Assembly (NCBI RefSeq): GCF_021026335.1
Contig: NZ_JAJNCY010000008.1
Location: 62,001 to 126,000, forward strand
Direction of reading: 5' to 3'
Source of the DNA: Rhizobium sp. C1
GTDB taxonomy: Bacteria > Pseudomonadota > Alphaproteobacteria > Rhizobiales > Rhizobiaceae
DNA: 64,000 nucleotides
Translations under genes and position numbers: made by a program
Shown here: positions 18,896-29,886 of the stretch, in pieces
Layout: every line of letters starts with the position of its first letter
How positions within the stretch are numbered: position 1 is the stretch's first letter
The notes under the pieces: generated by a model
Databases searched by the model: none
What the model was told of the DNA's origin: nothing
Seen by the model: only the letters and a program-made list of their open reading frames with translations

Positions 18896-19831
18896 TTACC
18901 AATCGAGCATGCTGGTCGGTTGCTGACGCAGCTTGCGGTATTCCGCCGGGCTATCGCCCGTCGCTTTCCGAAATTCACGGCTGAAATGGCTGGCATCCGA
19001 AAAACCAAGCTCGAAGGCCAGCACCTCGATCGGGTCGCGTGACTGACGCAGCCGGCGTTTGGCTTCCATGATCCGCAGCCGATTGGCGAAGCGAGCCGGT
19101 GTGGTGCCGAAGAACTTCCGGAACTGGCGATGCAGCGTCGCTTCCGACGTGACGGCAACGCGGGCGAGTTCGGTCGTCGGAACATGCCGACCGAGGTTTT
19201 CCCTGATCAGATGGGCTGCTGCGCGAATGCCCGTGTCTTCGATTGCATGATCGAGCACCAGAAGCTCGCTGCTGCGGCTCTGCATCAGTCTCAAGATGGC
19301 ATCATCGAGCCTGATGTCGATCCTCAAATCGGCAAAGACGTCGCGCTCACAGCAAAAGAGTTCCATGAGACTTGTCAGTTGCAGATGTCGGGCTTCTTCT
19401 CCGCGCAGGACCGCAAAAGCCGACCAGTCCAATGCGGCAACCGTGCGGTTGCCGGCTCGTGTCATCCTCTCGTTCAGCCGGCTGATGATCCCTTCAAGTC
19501 GGTCCGTTTCAATCTCGAAACAGTTGCATTCGATGGGTGTCGCCTGGCTCGCCATACCCAGATCGACATCGATTTCGAGCCCAGGCGGCACGAACATGAC
19601 ATCGCCGGTGAAAAACTCGAAGGCATCGCTGCCGCCGACGCGCATGACCTTGGTGCCGCCTCTCAGGTCACAGATGATGGGATTGGAAAACCGGAATTTG
19701 ACCTGGGCCGGCGTGTTGGTGAAATAGCTTGCCGCTTCGGAAAAGGCCGCGTAATGGGCAGTCCGGTACTCGATCAGTTTCTCGACATGACCGGATGACC
19801 GCTCATGCGCGTGATTGGAATATGCTTCCAT
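18896..19831 (-). CDS. AraC-family transcriptional regulator
   Basis: A 311-residue regulator with an N-terminal AraC-binding-like domain (FTGDVMFVPPGLEID near residue 75) and a C-terminal double helix-turn-helix, whose last unit is EVLAFELGFSDASHFSREFRK. The start at 19831 has GGGAGG seven bases upstream; a frame extension to 19885 has no such site. It reads in the same direction as the ALDH and GMC genes and probably activates them. A perfect ATACC-N5-GGTAT palindrome lies 72 bases before its start. Confidence 0.88.
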   Translation of the reverse strand: MEAYSNHAHERSSGHVEKLIEYRTAHYAAFSEAASYFTNTPAQVKFRFSNPIICDLRGGTKVMRVGGSDAFEFFTGDVMFVPPGLEIDVDLGMASQATPIECNCFEIETDRLEGIISRLNERMTRAGNRTVAALDWSAFAVLRGEEARHLQLTSLMELFCCERDVFADLRIDIRLDDAILRLMQSRSSELLVLDHAIEDTGIRAAAHLIRENLGRHVPTTELARVAVTSEATLHRQFRKFFGTTPARFANRLRIMEAKRRLRQSRDPIEVLAFELGFSDASHFSREFRKATGDSPAEYRKLRQQPTSMLDW

Positions 19832-19903
19832 TCTCTCCTCCCTGCCTCGAGGAAGGCTAACGGTCCGCAAAAACCCAGTCCACAACTATAAAAGTGGCGT
19901 TCT

Positions 19904-19918
19904 ATACCTGATGGGTAT
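19904..19918. promoter_or_regulatory. ATACC-N5-GGTAT palindrome upstream of AraC gene
   Basis: A perfect inverted repeat, ATACC and GGTAT separated by TGATG, with the T-N11-A form of LysR-type binding sites. The same arms occur between catB and catR (55596). It may be a promoter-proximal LysR site for the AraC-ALDH-GMC unit, or a remnant left by rearrangement beside the IS3 relic. Confidence 0.4.
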
Positions 19919-19960
19919 GAAGGCTGAGGCAAAATAGCGATCGTACTTCATTGCCGACAT

Positions 19961-20182
19961 TGAGCCGCGCCTGGTTTTCCGGAGGCTTCAACTTCTGAGA
20001 AAGTGGAGCTGACATGCGCAGGACAACGAACGAGTTCTCAGCTGAAATGCGTGAGCGTGCCATCCGCATGGTGCTGGATCGCGAAGCAGAACTTCCGCGT
20101 CTACGGCGTTCGGAAGGTATGCATGAAGGAGATCCGAACCGGTCGCGTTCGCTACCCTGGAATGGGTAGACTGGTTCAATCA
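19961..20182 (+). mobile_element. IS3-family insertion sequence relic
   Basis: It starts with a 27-bp end sequence (TGAGCCGCGC... to 19987) of the kind that opens IS3-subgroup elements. An ATG follows at 20014 for the first codons of OrfA (MRRTTNEFSAEMRERAIRMV). Near 20080 the frame joins an internal OrfB piece (QNFRVYGVRKV), and a third piece in another frame gives ATLEWVDWFNH, the OrfB integrase-core end. The element is thus internally deleted and frameshifted, and the right end is missing. The same 27-bp end occurs at 31147. Confidence 0.78.
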
Positions 20183-20240
20183 CATAAAATCTCTTTCGGT
20201 GATTGACCCTTGAGACCAATGCGGCAATTGTAACTTCCAT

Positions 20241-20450
20241 CGTGGTTCTACGGGTGATGCGACCCGTAGCTAAGAGGGAATACGGTGAAGGTGCTCGATG
20301 CGCCCATGCCGAAGCTGCCCCCGCAACTGTAGGCGGAGAGCCGTCGTCCATTGATGTCACTGAGGCGGATACCTCGGGAAGACGGACGACGGTGATGACT
20401 CGCAAGCCAGGAGACCTGCCGCGATACATATCGTCCACGGGCGGGGTGTC
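20241..20450 (+). ncRNA. Cobalamin riboswitch 1 (upstream of thioesterase)
   Basis: The conserved cobalamin core is present in order: AAGAGGGAA near 20272, GGTG at 20284, the B12-box segment GCTGCCCCCGCAACTGTA at about 20314, CACTGAGG near 20359, GGGAAG near 20375, and GCAAGCCAGGAGACCTGCC at 20402-20420. A GGGCGGGGTGTCCC stretch at 20440 probably belongs to the expression platform. It is 90-100 bases upstream of an acyl-CoA thioesterase gene in the same orientation. Cobalamin binding would be expected to lower expression of that gene. Boundaries are approximate. Confidence 0.92.
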
Positions 20451-20539
20451 CCGGTGTGCCGCTTTGCGAACGGTACGCCTTTGTCCGTCTCGCGGATCGT
20501 CGTGCCAGCCTTTGCCCATCACCTTCGGGGTACAAGGAA

Positions 20540-21346
20540 ATGAGCATGAAGACGCAGAAACCCATCGAACGAGAACCAATTGCGCAACCGGTCTCCACCA
20601 GCCTTATTGATGTGGTTTTCCCCGGCCATTCGAACCATCATGGAACCCTTTTCGGAGGCGCAGCCTTCGCGCTCATGGATCGGGTTGCCTTCATTTCGGC
20701 GACGCGGTTCGGCCGGGTTCCTTTCGTCACCGCCTCATGTGAACGGATAGATTTCAAGTGGCCAGTGCGGATCGGCCAAATTGTCGAAGCGACGGCGCGA
20801 CCTCTTTGGGCGGGGCGGAAGACACTCACGATCGAGGTGGAGCTGATCGCCGAAAACCTGCTGGGTGGCGAACGGCGAACCTGTACGCGGGGCCTCTTCA
20901 ACATGGTTGCTGCAATTGGACAGGACGTTCCATCGGATTGGGCATTGGCGACTTTGCCGCGGCGCGGTGGTTATCAGGCCCGTGAAGGCGAAACCGTCAT
21001 GACCGAAATTGTCTTTGCCGATCAGTCCAATGCATCGGGCAACATGTTCGGTGGAGAGGCGATTGCGGCGATGACAAAGGCGGCCTTCGTCTGTGCCACG
21101 CGCCATTGCCGAATGCCGACGGTGGTTGCCGCATCCGACGAGGTGCATTTTCATCATCCCGTGAAAGTGGGCTCCATCATCGAACTTGTCGCGCATATTT
21201 CCAGAAGGGGGAACCGCTCGATGGTCGTTGCGGTCCAGCTTTGGGAAGAGGGTGTTCTGTCCGGAAAGCGCTCGATGGCGGCCGAAAGCCGGTTCACCAT
21301 GGTGGCAACGAAGGTCGGAGATGCCCCGGAATCCTTGGCGCTTTGA
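20540..21346 (+). CDS. Acyl-CoA thioesterase with two hotdog domains
   Basis: A 268-residue protein made of two tandem YciA/BACH-like hotdog repeats. Repeat 1 has FPGHSNHHGTLFGGAAFALMD (residues about 28-48) and repeat 2 has FADQSNASGNMFGGEAIAAM near residue 160; each carries the N-x-x-G-x-(L/M)-FGG motif of hot-dog thioesterases. It hydrolyses acyl-CoA to acid and CoA in the cytoplasm. Start is the first ATG of ATGAGCATG; AAGG lies just before it, better spaced for the second ATG at 20546. The cobalamin riboswitch just upstream is unusual for this family and suggests the enzyme is needed when B12 is scarce. Confidence 0.88.
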   Translation: MSMKTQKPIEREPIAQPVSTSLIDVVFPGHSNHHGTLFGGAAFALMDRVAFISATRFGRVPFVTASCERIDFKWPVRIGQIVEATARPLWAGRKTLTIEVELIAENLLGGERRTCTRGLFNMVAAIGQDVPSDWALATLPRRGGYQAREGETVMTEIVFADQSNASGNMFGGEAIAAMTKAAFVCATRHCRMPTVVAASDEVHFHHPVKVGSIIELVAHISRRGNRSMVVAVQLWEEGVLSGKRSMAAESRFTMVATKVGDAPESLAL

Positions 21347-21423
21347 AAGGTCTCCTTCAGTTTCCACAGTCAAAATCCGTTTACATGTTGACGGAAACGC
21401 AAGGATTACTACTATATCTAGTG

Positions 21424-21650
21424 TTCGAGGTTCTCATCGATTCGGCATCGGTTCGATGAGCTAAGACGGGAATTCGGTAGCGGACATGATGTTCGTGATG
21501 CCGAGGCTGCCCCCGCAACTGTGAACGGCGAGTGTCCGCGCCAACATGCCACTGGGATTTCCCGGGAAGGCGGCGCGGGTGCATGGAGCTGTGAGCCAGG
21601 AGACCTGCCTGGAACAAAACGTCCGCCGGCGGGGTGTCCGGCAGGGTGCG
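21424..21650 (+). ncRNA. Cobalamin riboswitch 2 (upstream of nrdHIEF)
   Basis: Conserved blocks in order: ACGGGAATTCGGT near 21466, GAGGCTGCCCCCGCAACTGTG near 21503-21523 (core GCTGCCCCCGCAACTGT), CCACTGGG near 21549, CCCGGGAAGG near 21561, and GAGCCAGGAGACCTGCC near 21594-21610. A CGGCGGGGTGTCCGG segment near 21626 matches the one after riboswitch 1. About 220 bases separate it from nrdH. Cobalamin control of the B12-independent ribonucleotide reductase is known in bacteria that also own the B12-dependent class II enzyme. Confidence 0.93.
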
Positions 21651-21727
21651 GTTGATTGTGTCCGGATTTCACCGGGCCGGTTCCGTCCTGTCTTCCCCTC
21701 TTTTCTGTCTGCTTCGGGGTGAAGGCC

Positions 21728-21763
21728 ATGAACATGCCATTCAAGATCGCTTCCATTCCGTAG
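21728..21763 (+). other. Possible leader peptide ORF (11 codons)
   Basis: An ATG after GGTGAAGGCC encodes MNMPFKIASIP and stops at 21763, inside the left arm of a hairpin at 21758-21778. It lies between riboswitch 2 and nrdH. The spacing to the ribosome-binding-like GAAGG is good, but with only one sequence I cannot show that it is translated. Confidence 0.3.
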
Positions 21764-21778
21764 TCATTTCGACTGCGG
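21758..21778 (+). terminator. Hairpin in the nrd leader
   Basis: An 8-bp stem, CCGTAGTC with GACTGCGG (one G-T pair), around ATTTC. No T-run follows, so it may be part of the riboswitch expression platform or an RNA-stability element rather than a classical terminator. Confidence 0.35.
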
Positions 21779-21867
21779 TCATCGGAATTGTCTCGCCATA
21801 ACCCCTTCTGCTCCGGTCTGTGCTCAGTCCGGAACGCTTTTCTGCGACCTTCTGTTACGAGGAACTC

Positions 21868-22089
21868 ATGTCCATTACCGTTTATTCCAAGCCCGCCTGC
21901 GTTCAGTGCAACGCCACCACCCGCGCCCTTGACCGGCAGGGTATCGACTACACCGTCGTCGATGTCTCCGAGGATGCCCAGGCTTTCGCGCTGGTCCAGG
22001 GGCTAGGCTACCGCCAGGTGCCCGTGGTGATTGCCGGGGAGCAGCATTGGGCAGGCTTCCGTCCGGACATGATCAGCGCTCTCGCCTGA
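21868..22089 (+). CDS. nrdH: NrdH glutaredoxin-like redoxin
   Basis: A 73-residue redoxin with the CVQC redox pair at residues 11 and 14 and the NrdH-type ending WAGFRPDMI. It passes electrons from thioredoxin reductase to class Ib ribonucleotide reductase NrdEF. First gene of the nrdHIEF operon; expression is presumably reduced by cobalamin through the riboswitch at 21424. An AGGAA lies five bases before the ATG. Confidence 0.95.
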   Translation: MSITVYSKPACVQCNATTRALDRQGIDYTVVDVSEDAQAFALVQGLGYRQVPVVIAGEQHWAGFRPDMISALA

Positions 22090-22100
22090 GATCCGGCCCC

Positions 22101-22486
22101 ATGGGCGGTCTCGTCTATTTTTCCAGCACATCGGAAAATACCCGCCGCTTCGTCGAGAAGCTGGGGATCGAGGCGCTGCGCCTGCCGGTCACGCCGGGCG
22201 ATGACCTGCCGGCCGTGACGCGGCCCTATGTTCTCGTGACACCCACCTATGGCGGTGGCGAGGACAAGGGCGCAGTGCCGAAACCGGTCATCCGCTTTCT
22301 GAACGACCCGCATCATCGAGCGCTCATTCGTGGCGTGATCGCGGCGGGCAACACCAATTTCGGCGCGGCCTATGGGCGCGCCGGCAAGATCATCGCAGAC
22401 AAATGCGGCGTGCCGCTTCTCTACCGGTTCGAACTTCTCGGCACGGACGAGGATGTGGACCGTGTCAAATCAGGACTGGAACGATT

Positions 22487-22499
<13 letters not shown>
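22101..22499 (+). CDS. nrdI: NrdI flavodoxin-like maturation protein
   Basis: A 132-residue flavodoxin-fold protein. The FMN phosphate loop [11 protein letters not shown] starts near residue 7 and TPTYGGG follows near residue 47. NrdI supplies the oxidant that builds the dimanganese-tyrosyl radical in NrdF. ATG at 22101 is 11 bases after nrdH, and its 3' end overlaps the proposed nrdE start. Confidence 0.95.
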
Positions 22500-25647
<3,148 letters not shown>

Positions 25648-26251
25648 GGCTCGACCGCGAACTCTCGACGGAACACGATAGAAATCTTCATCGAAGGAAC
25701 ATTCCCATACCAGCCAGGTCTCGACGACGGCGACGGGACCTGTGAGATCGGAAAACCCGCGTCCGATCTCCAGCTCGCGCCAGCCGGTGTTGCCGCGCAG
25801 CATGACGACGATGCTCTGGTCAAGGATCTCGATCCGGCCGCGTCTATGCTCGCTCTTGTCGCGTCCGGCGGTGGAGCGCCACGATTTCGGAACGACGCAG
25901 GCCTGCCGCAAAGCCGATCAGCAGCCTGAGATTAATCCCAAGGCCGAACGTCTGCGATGCATCCACATTCAGGTTAAAGTGGCAGTGCCATCACAAACGC
26001 TCCATGCAAATCCACGTGGCAACCAGCGGGCAGGCTCTGCTTGCGCCCCGGCGGGATCAACCTGCGGCGTCTGGCGTCTTCGCAAATCGAGGGATTATGC
26101 GCGGCTTAACGCACCGTCGAGGAAATCGCGCTGTGTGTCACCACGCGGGGGAGGCAAGACTGTTCGGCGAGCCACTCTGTGGTGGCAAAACCTCAGCTTC
26201 TGTTCTATATCGTAAAACTGGGCAAATTTATTCAAGTAAAGGCAACACCTC
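25648..26251. other. Intergenic stretch without a recognised gene
   Basis: About 600 bases between nrdF and the methyltransferase. Both strands have open frames of moderate length (minus 25546-25911, plus 25742-26215), but neither gives a protein I recognise, and the plus one is rich in Arg/Ser as expected of an out-of-frame reading. The base composition resembles decayed coding sequence. The last 40 bases turn AT-rich (near 26210-26240) and could hold the methyltransferase promoter. Confidence 0.5.
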
Positions 26252-26944
26252 ATGAGCGCCCCACCAATCAAGCAAGCGGCCACGATTTCCACCTGGTATA
26301 TCGATCCAGACGCCGAGGATGCCATGGCGGATGGGCATGCGCCGATCTGGCGGCATCTGATCGGCCTGGTGCCGGAAAAGGACCTGTCGCGCGCTGCGGT
26401 GCTGGATTTCGGCTGCAATCAGGGCGGGTTCCTGCGCCATCTCCATGCGCTGCGCCCCTTTCACAAGGCACTGGGCGTCGATATTGCCCGGCAATCCGTC
26501 GACAAGGCGAATGCACTGAAGGGCAACCTGCCCATCCAGTATCAGACGGACACGAAGCTTGCCGGCTGGGACGGCGAATTCGACATCGCCTTCAGCCATG
26601 AGGTCATCTACCTCGTCGAGGATATTGCCGGCCATGCGGCCGACATGATACGCGTGCTGAAATCCGGTGGTGTCTATTATGCGGTGACCGGTTGCCATAC
26701 CGATAATCCGCTCTGGCCCGCCTGGCGCAAGCTGGTGGCGGAGCGGACGAATACGGTGGTGCAGGATCGTTCGGTGACGGATTATGCGCGCATCTTTGCG
26801 GAGACCGGCTTCCAGGTGTCGGCCCGCAAGCTCGAATTCGACGGCTTCGTCCCTTATGCGCCGGGCGGCTGGACGCCGGATTACGCCACCGCGCTCGACT
26901 ACTACACGCAGACGAAGATCGTCTTCCGCCTGGTGAAGTCATAA
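26252..26944 (+). CDS. Class I SAM-dependent methyltransferase
   Basis: A 230-residue protein with the SAM-binding motif I VLDFGCNQGGFL near residue 50, the acidic end of strand 2 in ALGVDIARQS near 76 and the motif IV-like FDIAFSHEVIYLVED near 110. Methyl acceptor unknown. It ends 34 bases before the convergent siderophore ABC operon. Standing alone on its strand, it is not clearly tied to either neighbour. Confidence 0.82.
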   Translation: MSAPPIKQAATISTWYIDPDAEDAMADGHAPIWRHLIGLVPEKDLSRAAVLDFGCNQGGFLRHLHALRPFHKALGVDIARQSVDKANALKGNLPIQYQTDTKLAGWDGEFDIAFSHEVIYLVEDIAGHAADMIRVLKSGGVYYAVTGCHTDNPLWPAWRKLVAERTNTVVQDRSVTDYARIFAETGFQVSARKLEFDGFVPYAPGGWTPDYATALDYYTQTKIVFRLVKS

Positions 26945-26978
26945 AGGAGCGGCCTCTCAGGCGGCCGGTCCCGTCAAC

Positions 26979-27803
26979 TCAAGAGGCTGGAGCGTGTTTT
27001 GCGCTTTCGAAACCACGCTTGCCGCTCCAGCGCTTGAGATGCACGTCGAAATGTGGCGGACCATCTGACGCAATCTGCACGAACCGGCCTTCGACACGGA
27101 AGACCTGTTCGATCAGCCCGCTTTCGGCCAGCGCGTCAGAGGTACCGTCAAAGACGACGCGGCCTTTTTCCATCAGTGTGATGCGGTCGGCGATCGACAT
27201 GGCCTGGTTGAGATCGTGGATCGCCATGACCACGGTCACGCCGCGCTCGCGGCTCAGCCGATGGACGAGATCGAGCACCTCGATCTGATAGCCGATATCG
27301 AGAAACGTGGTCGGCTCGTCGAGCAGCAGGACCTTTGCCTCCTGCGCCAGCGCCGCCGAGATCCAGGCGCGCTGGCGTTCGCCGCCGGAAAGCGCGCTCA
27401 AGGGCCGTTCGGCGAGCGGGGCCAGGCCCGTGCTTTCCAGTGCCCAGGCGATGGCGTCCTCATCCTCCCGGCGATAGCGGCGGAAAAGACCGACATGGGC
27501 AAAACGGCCTTGGCGAACCAGCTGCTCCACCGTCATCTCATCGGGTGCGGTGGGCTGTTGCGGCAGGAATGAGAGGCGGTGCGCAATCTCGCGTCGGGTC
27601 ATGCCTGACATTTGCGCGCCGTCAATGGTCACGGCTCCGGCCTCCGGCTTCACGAGACCGGCCATGCCTTGCAGGGCCGTGCTTTTGCCGGAGCCGTTAG
27701 GGCCGATCAGCGCGCGGATTTCGCCGGGAGCGAGCGCGATGTTGAAGTTGTCGAGCGCCTTGCGCGGCCCGTAGCAGATTGACAGGTTCGTGGCGGTGAG
27801 CAT
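26979..27803 (-). CDS. Fe-siderophore ABC transporter ATPase (FecE/FhuC-like)
   Basis: A 274-residue ATPase with Walker A GPNGSGKST near residue 35, signature LSGGERQRAWIS near 137, Walker B VLLLDEPTTFLDI near 158 and the switch His in MAIHDLNQA near 190; the DEPTTFLDI form is typical of iron-siderophore and cobalamin importers. Start at 27803 follows the permease stop by eight bases. Last gene of a four-gene operon read right to left. Confidence 0.93.
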   Translation of the reverse strand: MLTATNLSICYGPRKALDNFNIALAPGEIRALIGPNGSGKSTALQGMAGLVKPEAGAVTIDGAQMSGMTRREIAHRLSFLPQQPTAPDEMTVEQLVRQGRFAHVGLFRRYRREDEDAIAWALESTGLAPLAERPLSALSGGERQRAWISAALAQEAKVLLLDEPTTFLDIGYQIEVLDLVHRLSRERGVTVVMAIHDLNQAMSIADRITLMEKGRVVFDGTSDALAESGLIEQVFRVEGRFVQIASDGPPHFDVHLKRWSGKRGFESAKHAPAS

Positions 27804-27811
27804 GGGCGACC

Positions 27812-28855
27812 TCACGGGGTTTTGCGCAGCAGCGCGACGAGAAGCGGTACGCCGCAGATCGCGGTGACGACGCCGATGGGAATTTCTTCCGCCCCGCCGG
27901 CCAGCCGGCCGGCGAGATCGGCGAGCGTCATCGCGATGGCGCCGAGCGCGACGGTGAGCGGCAGGACGATGCGGGTCTGTCGCCCGGCCAGAAACCGAGC
28001 CATATGCGGCACGATGAGCCCGACAAAGACGACCGGGCCGACGACGCCAACCGCGCTTGCCGCGAGCGCACAGGCGACGAGCAGCACGACGGAGAATTGC
28101 GCCCGATACGACAGGCCGAAGGACCTGGCGACCGTGGCATCGAAGCGGAGCAGTTCCATCGGCCGGCGGATGATCGGGAGCACGGCAAGCCCCGCCGCCG
28201 TGAAGGGCAGGAGAAACAGCGCATGCTGCCAGCCGCGCGCATAGAGGCTGCCGGAGAACCATTCGAGCAGCACTTCCAGCCGCCCGGAGCCCCAGCCGGC
28301 CATCAGGCCGATGCCGATGGCATGGAGGACCGCGCCGACCGCAATGCCGCAAAGCGTGATGCGCAGCGGCCCGAGATCGCGGCGGAAGGCGATGAGATAG
28401 ATAAACCCGCCGGCCGCCAGACCGCCGAGCGTGCCGATCAGCGGCAGCCAGTGTACGGGCAGTTCCTGTAGCGTGGTCGAGCCGGTGTCGTGGCTGTAGA
28501 CAGTGAAAACCAGAAAGCCGCTGACGGCGAGCATCGCGCCCTGCGAGACGCCCATGAGCGAGGGATCGGCGAGCGGATTGCGGGTGATCGACTGCAGGAG
28601 CAGCCCCGCCAGTGCAAAATGAATGCCCGCCAGCATGCCCGTGAGGATGCGCGGCAGGCGGATGTCGAGGATGATGGCGCGCGCTTCCGGCGAGCCGTGA
28701 CCCGTCAGCGCGGCGAGCGTATCGGAAGGGTTGAGATCGACGACGCCGAGGAAGATGGCGAGGGCGAGCGAGGCTAGCGCGAGGAGAAACAGCAGCGTCA
28801 TGAGATAGGCCGGGCGCGCGGCGCGGTGTGGCGTGGTGGAGGCGGTGCTGGTCAT
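27812..28855 (-). CDS. Fe-siderophore ABC transporter permease (FecCD family)
   Basis: A 347-residue inner-membrane protein with about nine to ten hydrophobic helices. FecCD hallmarks are the RLPRILTGMLAG segment near residue 68, NPLADPSLMGVSQGA near 95, and GVVGPVVFVGLIVPHMAR near 268, where the GLxxPHxxR loop contacts the ATPase. It starts four bases inside the end of the other permease gene, so the two are coupled and probably form a heterodimer. Confidence 0.93.
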   Translation of the reverse strand: MTSTASTTPHRAARPAYLMTLLFLLALASLALAIFLGVVDLNPSDTLAALTGHGSPEARAIILDIRLPRILTGMLAGIHFALAGLLLQSITRNPLADPSLMGVSQGAMLAVSGFLVFTVYSHDTGSTTLQELPVHWLPLIGTLGGLAAGGFIYLIAFRRDLGPLRITLCGIAVGAVLHAIGIGLMAGWGSGRLEVLLEWFSGSLYARGWQHALFLLPFTAAGLAVLPIIRRPMELLRFDATVARSFGLSYRAQFSVVLLVACALAASAVGVVGPVVFVGLIVPHMARFLAGRQTRIVLPLTVALGAIAMTLADLAGRLAGGAEEIPIGVVTAICGVPLLVALLRKTP

Positions 28856-29886
28856 GCTTCCCCCGCAAATCGCAGGCTCCGGCGCTGCACGAGATAGACG
28901 AAGATCGGCCCGCCGATGAGCGCCGTGACGATGCCGACCGGGATTTCCTTCGGCAGCGCGACGGTGCGGGCGACCAGATCGGCGCTGACGGTCATCAGCC
29001 CGCCCAGTGCAACATTGAGGACGATCGCTGCGGCCGGCCCGCCAGGGCGCAAGAGGCGCACGATATGCGGCGTGGCGAGCCCCACGAAGGCGACCGGACC
29101 GGCCACCGGTGCGACGCCCGCCACGGGAAGCGCAGCGATGAGCAGCAGCAGCGGCTTCCAGAACGCCAGGTTGAGCCCCATGCCGGCGGCGGCCTGATCG
29201 CTGAGCGACAGGATCTGCAGGATGCGGTGACTGAAAAGCGCCAGCAGCGTACCGCCGATGACCCAGGGCAGCATCTGGAAAAGCTGCGGCCAGCTGCGGC
29301 CCTGAAAACCGCCGGAGAGCCAGAAGAGCAGGGAGGGGACCTGCGGGCCGCTGAGCAGAAGAATGTAGGTGGTGATCGCGCCGAGAAACAGCGACACGCT
29401 GATGCCGGCCAGCGCCAGATGCAACGGCCGGGCATTGCCGCCGCGGGCAATCCAGAAGGTGGCACTGGCGGCACCGAGCCCGCCGATGAGCCCAATTATG
29501 GGATAATAGATCGAGGACAGCGCCGGCAGGAAGACGAAACAGGCGACGATGGGCGCCACCGCGCCGGCGCTGACGCCCGTGAGGCCCGGCCCGGCGAGCG
29601 GATTGCGGGTCAGCGTCTGCAGCAGATAGCCGGAGACGGCAAGGCCCGCGCCGCCCGCGAAGGCAGCAAGGCTGCGCGGCAGGCGCAGGGTCCAGACGAG
29701 AATGGAATCGAGCTTCCCGTCCGGGTGGATGAGCGCGCTGAGCGCTTGCGCCGGGGAGAGCGTTTTCGTACCGACGGTCAGGCCGCCGGCGATGACGACG
29801 GCGGAGAGGGCCAGCAGGGCGGTGACCAGGAGGACGGCGCGGGTATTGCCGGCCCGCAAGGGGCCGGCGAAGGTCGCCGTTGTCAT
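28852..29886 (-). CDS. Fe-siderophore ABC transporter permease (FecCD family)
   Basis: A 344-residue multi-pass permease with the same signatures as its partner: TLRLPRSLAAFAGG near residue 58, NPLAGPGLTGVSAGA near 86 and GPVAFVGLATPHIVR near 260. The ATG at 29886 overlaps the end of the binding-protein gene (29883) by four bases; a longer reading to 30033 would cover that gene and is rejected. Confidence 0.93.
   Translation of the reverse strand: MTTATFAGPLRAGNTRAVLLVTALLALSAVVIAGGLTVGTKTLSPAQALSALIHPDGKLDSILVWTLRLPRSLAAFAGGAGLAVSGYLLQTLTRNPLAGPGLTGVSAGAVAPIVACFVFLPALSSIYYPIIGLIGGLGAASATFWIARGGNARPLHLALAGISVSLFLGAITTYILLLSGPQVPSLLFWLSGGFQGRSWPQLFQMLPWVIGGTLLALFSHRILQILSLSDQAAAGMGLNLAFWKPLLLLIAALPVAGVAPVAGPVAFVGLATPHIVRLLRPGGPAAAIVLNVALGGLMTVSADLVARTVALPKEIPVGIVTALIGGPIFVYLVQRRSLRFAGEA

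Noticed and set aside
19902-20579. A minus-strand frame across riboswitch 1 and the IS3 relic
   Set aside because: It is the complement of a structured RNA and a transposase remnant, with no recognisable protein.
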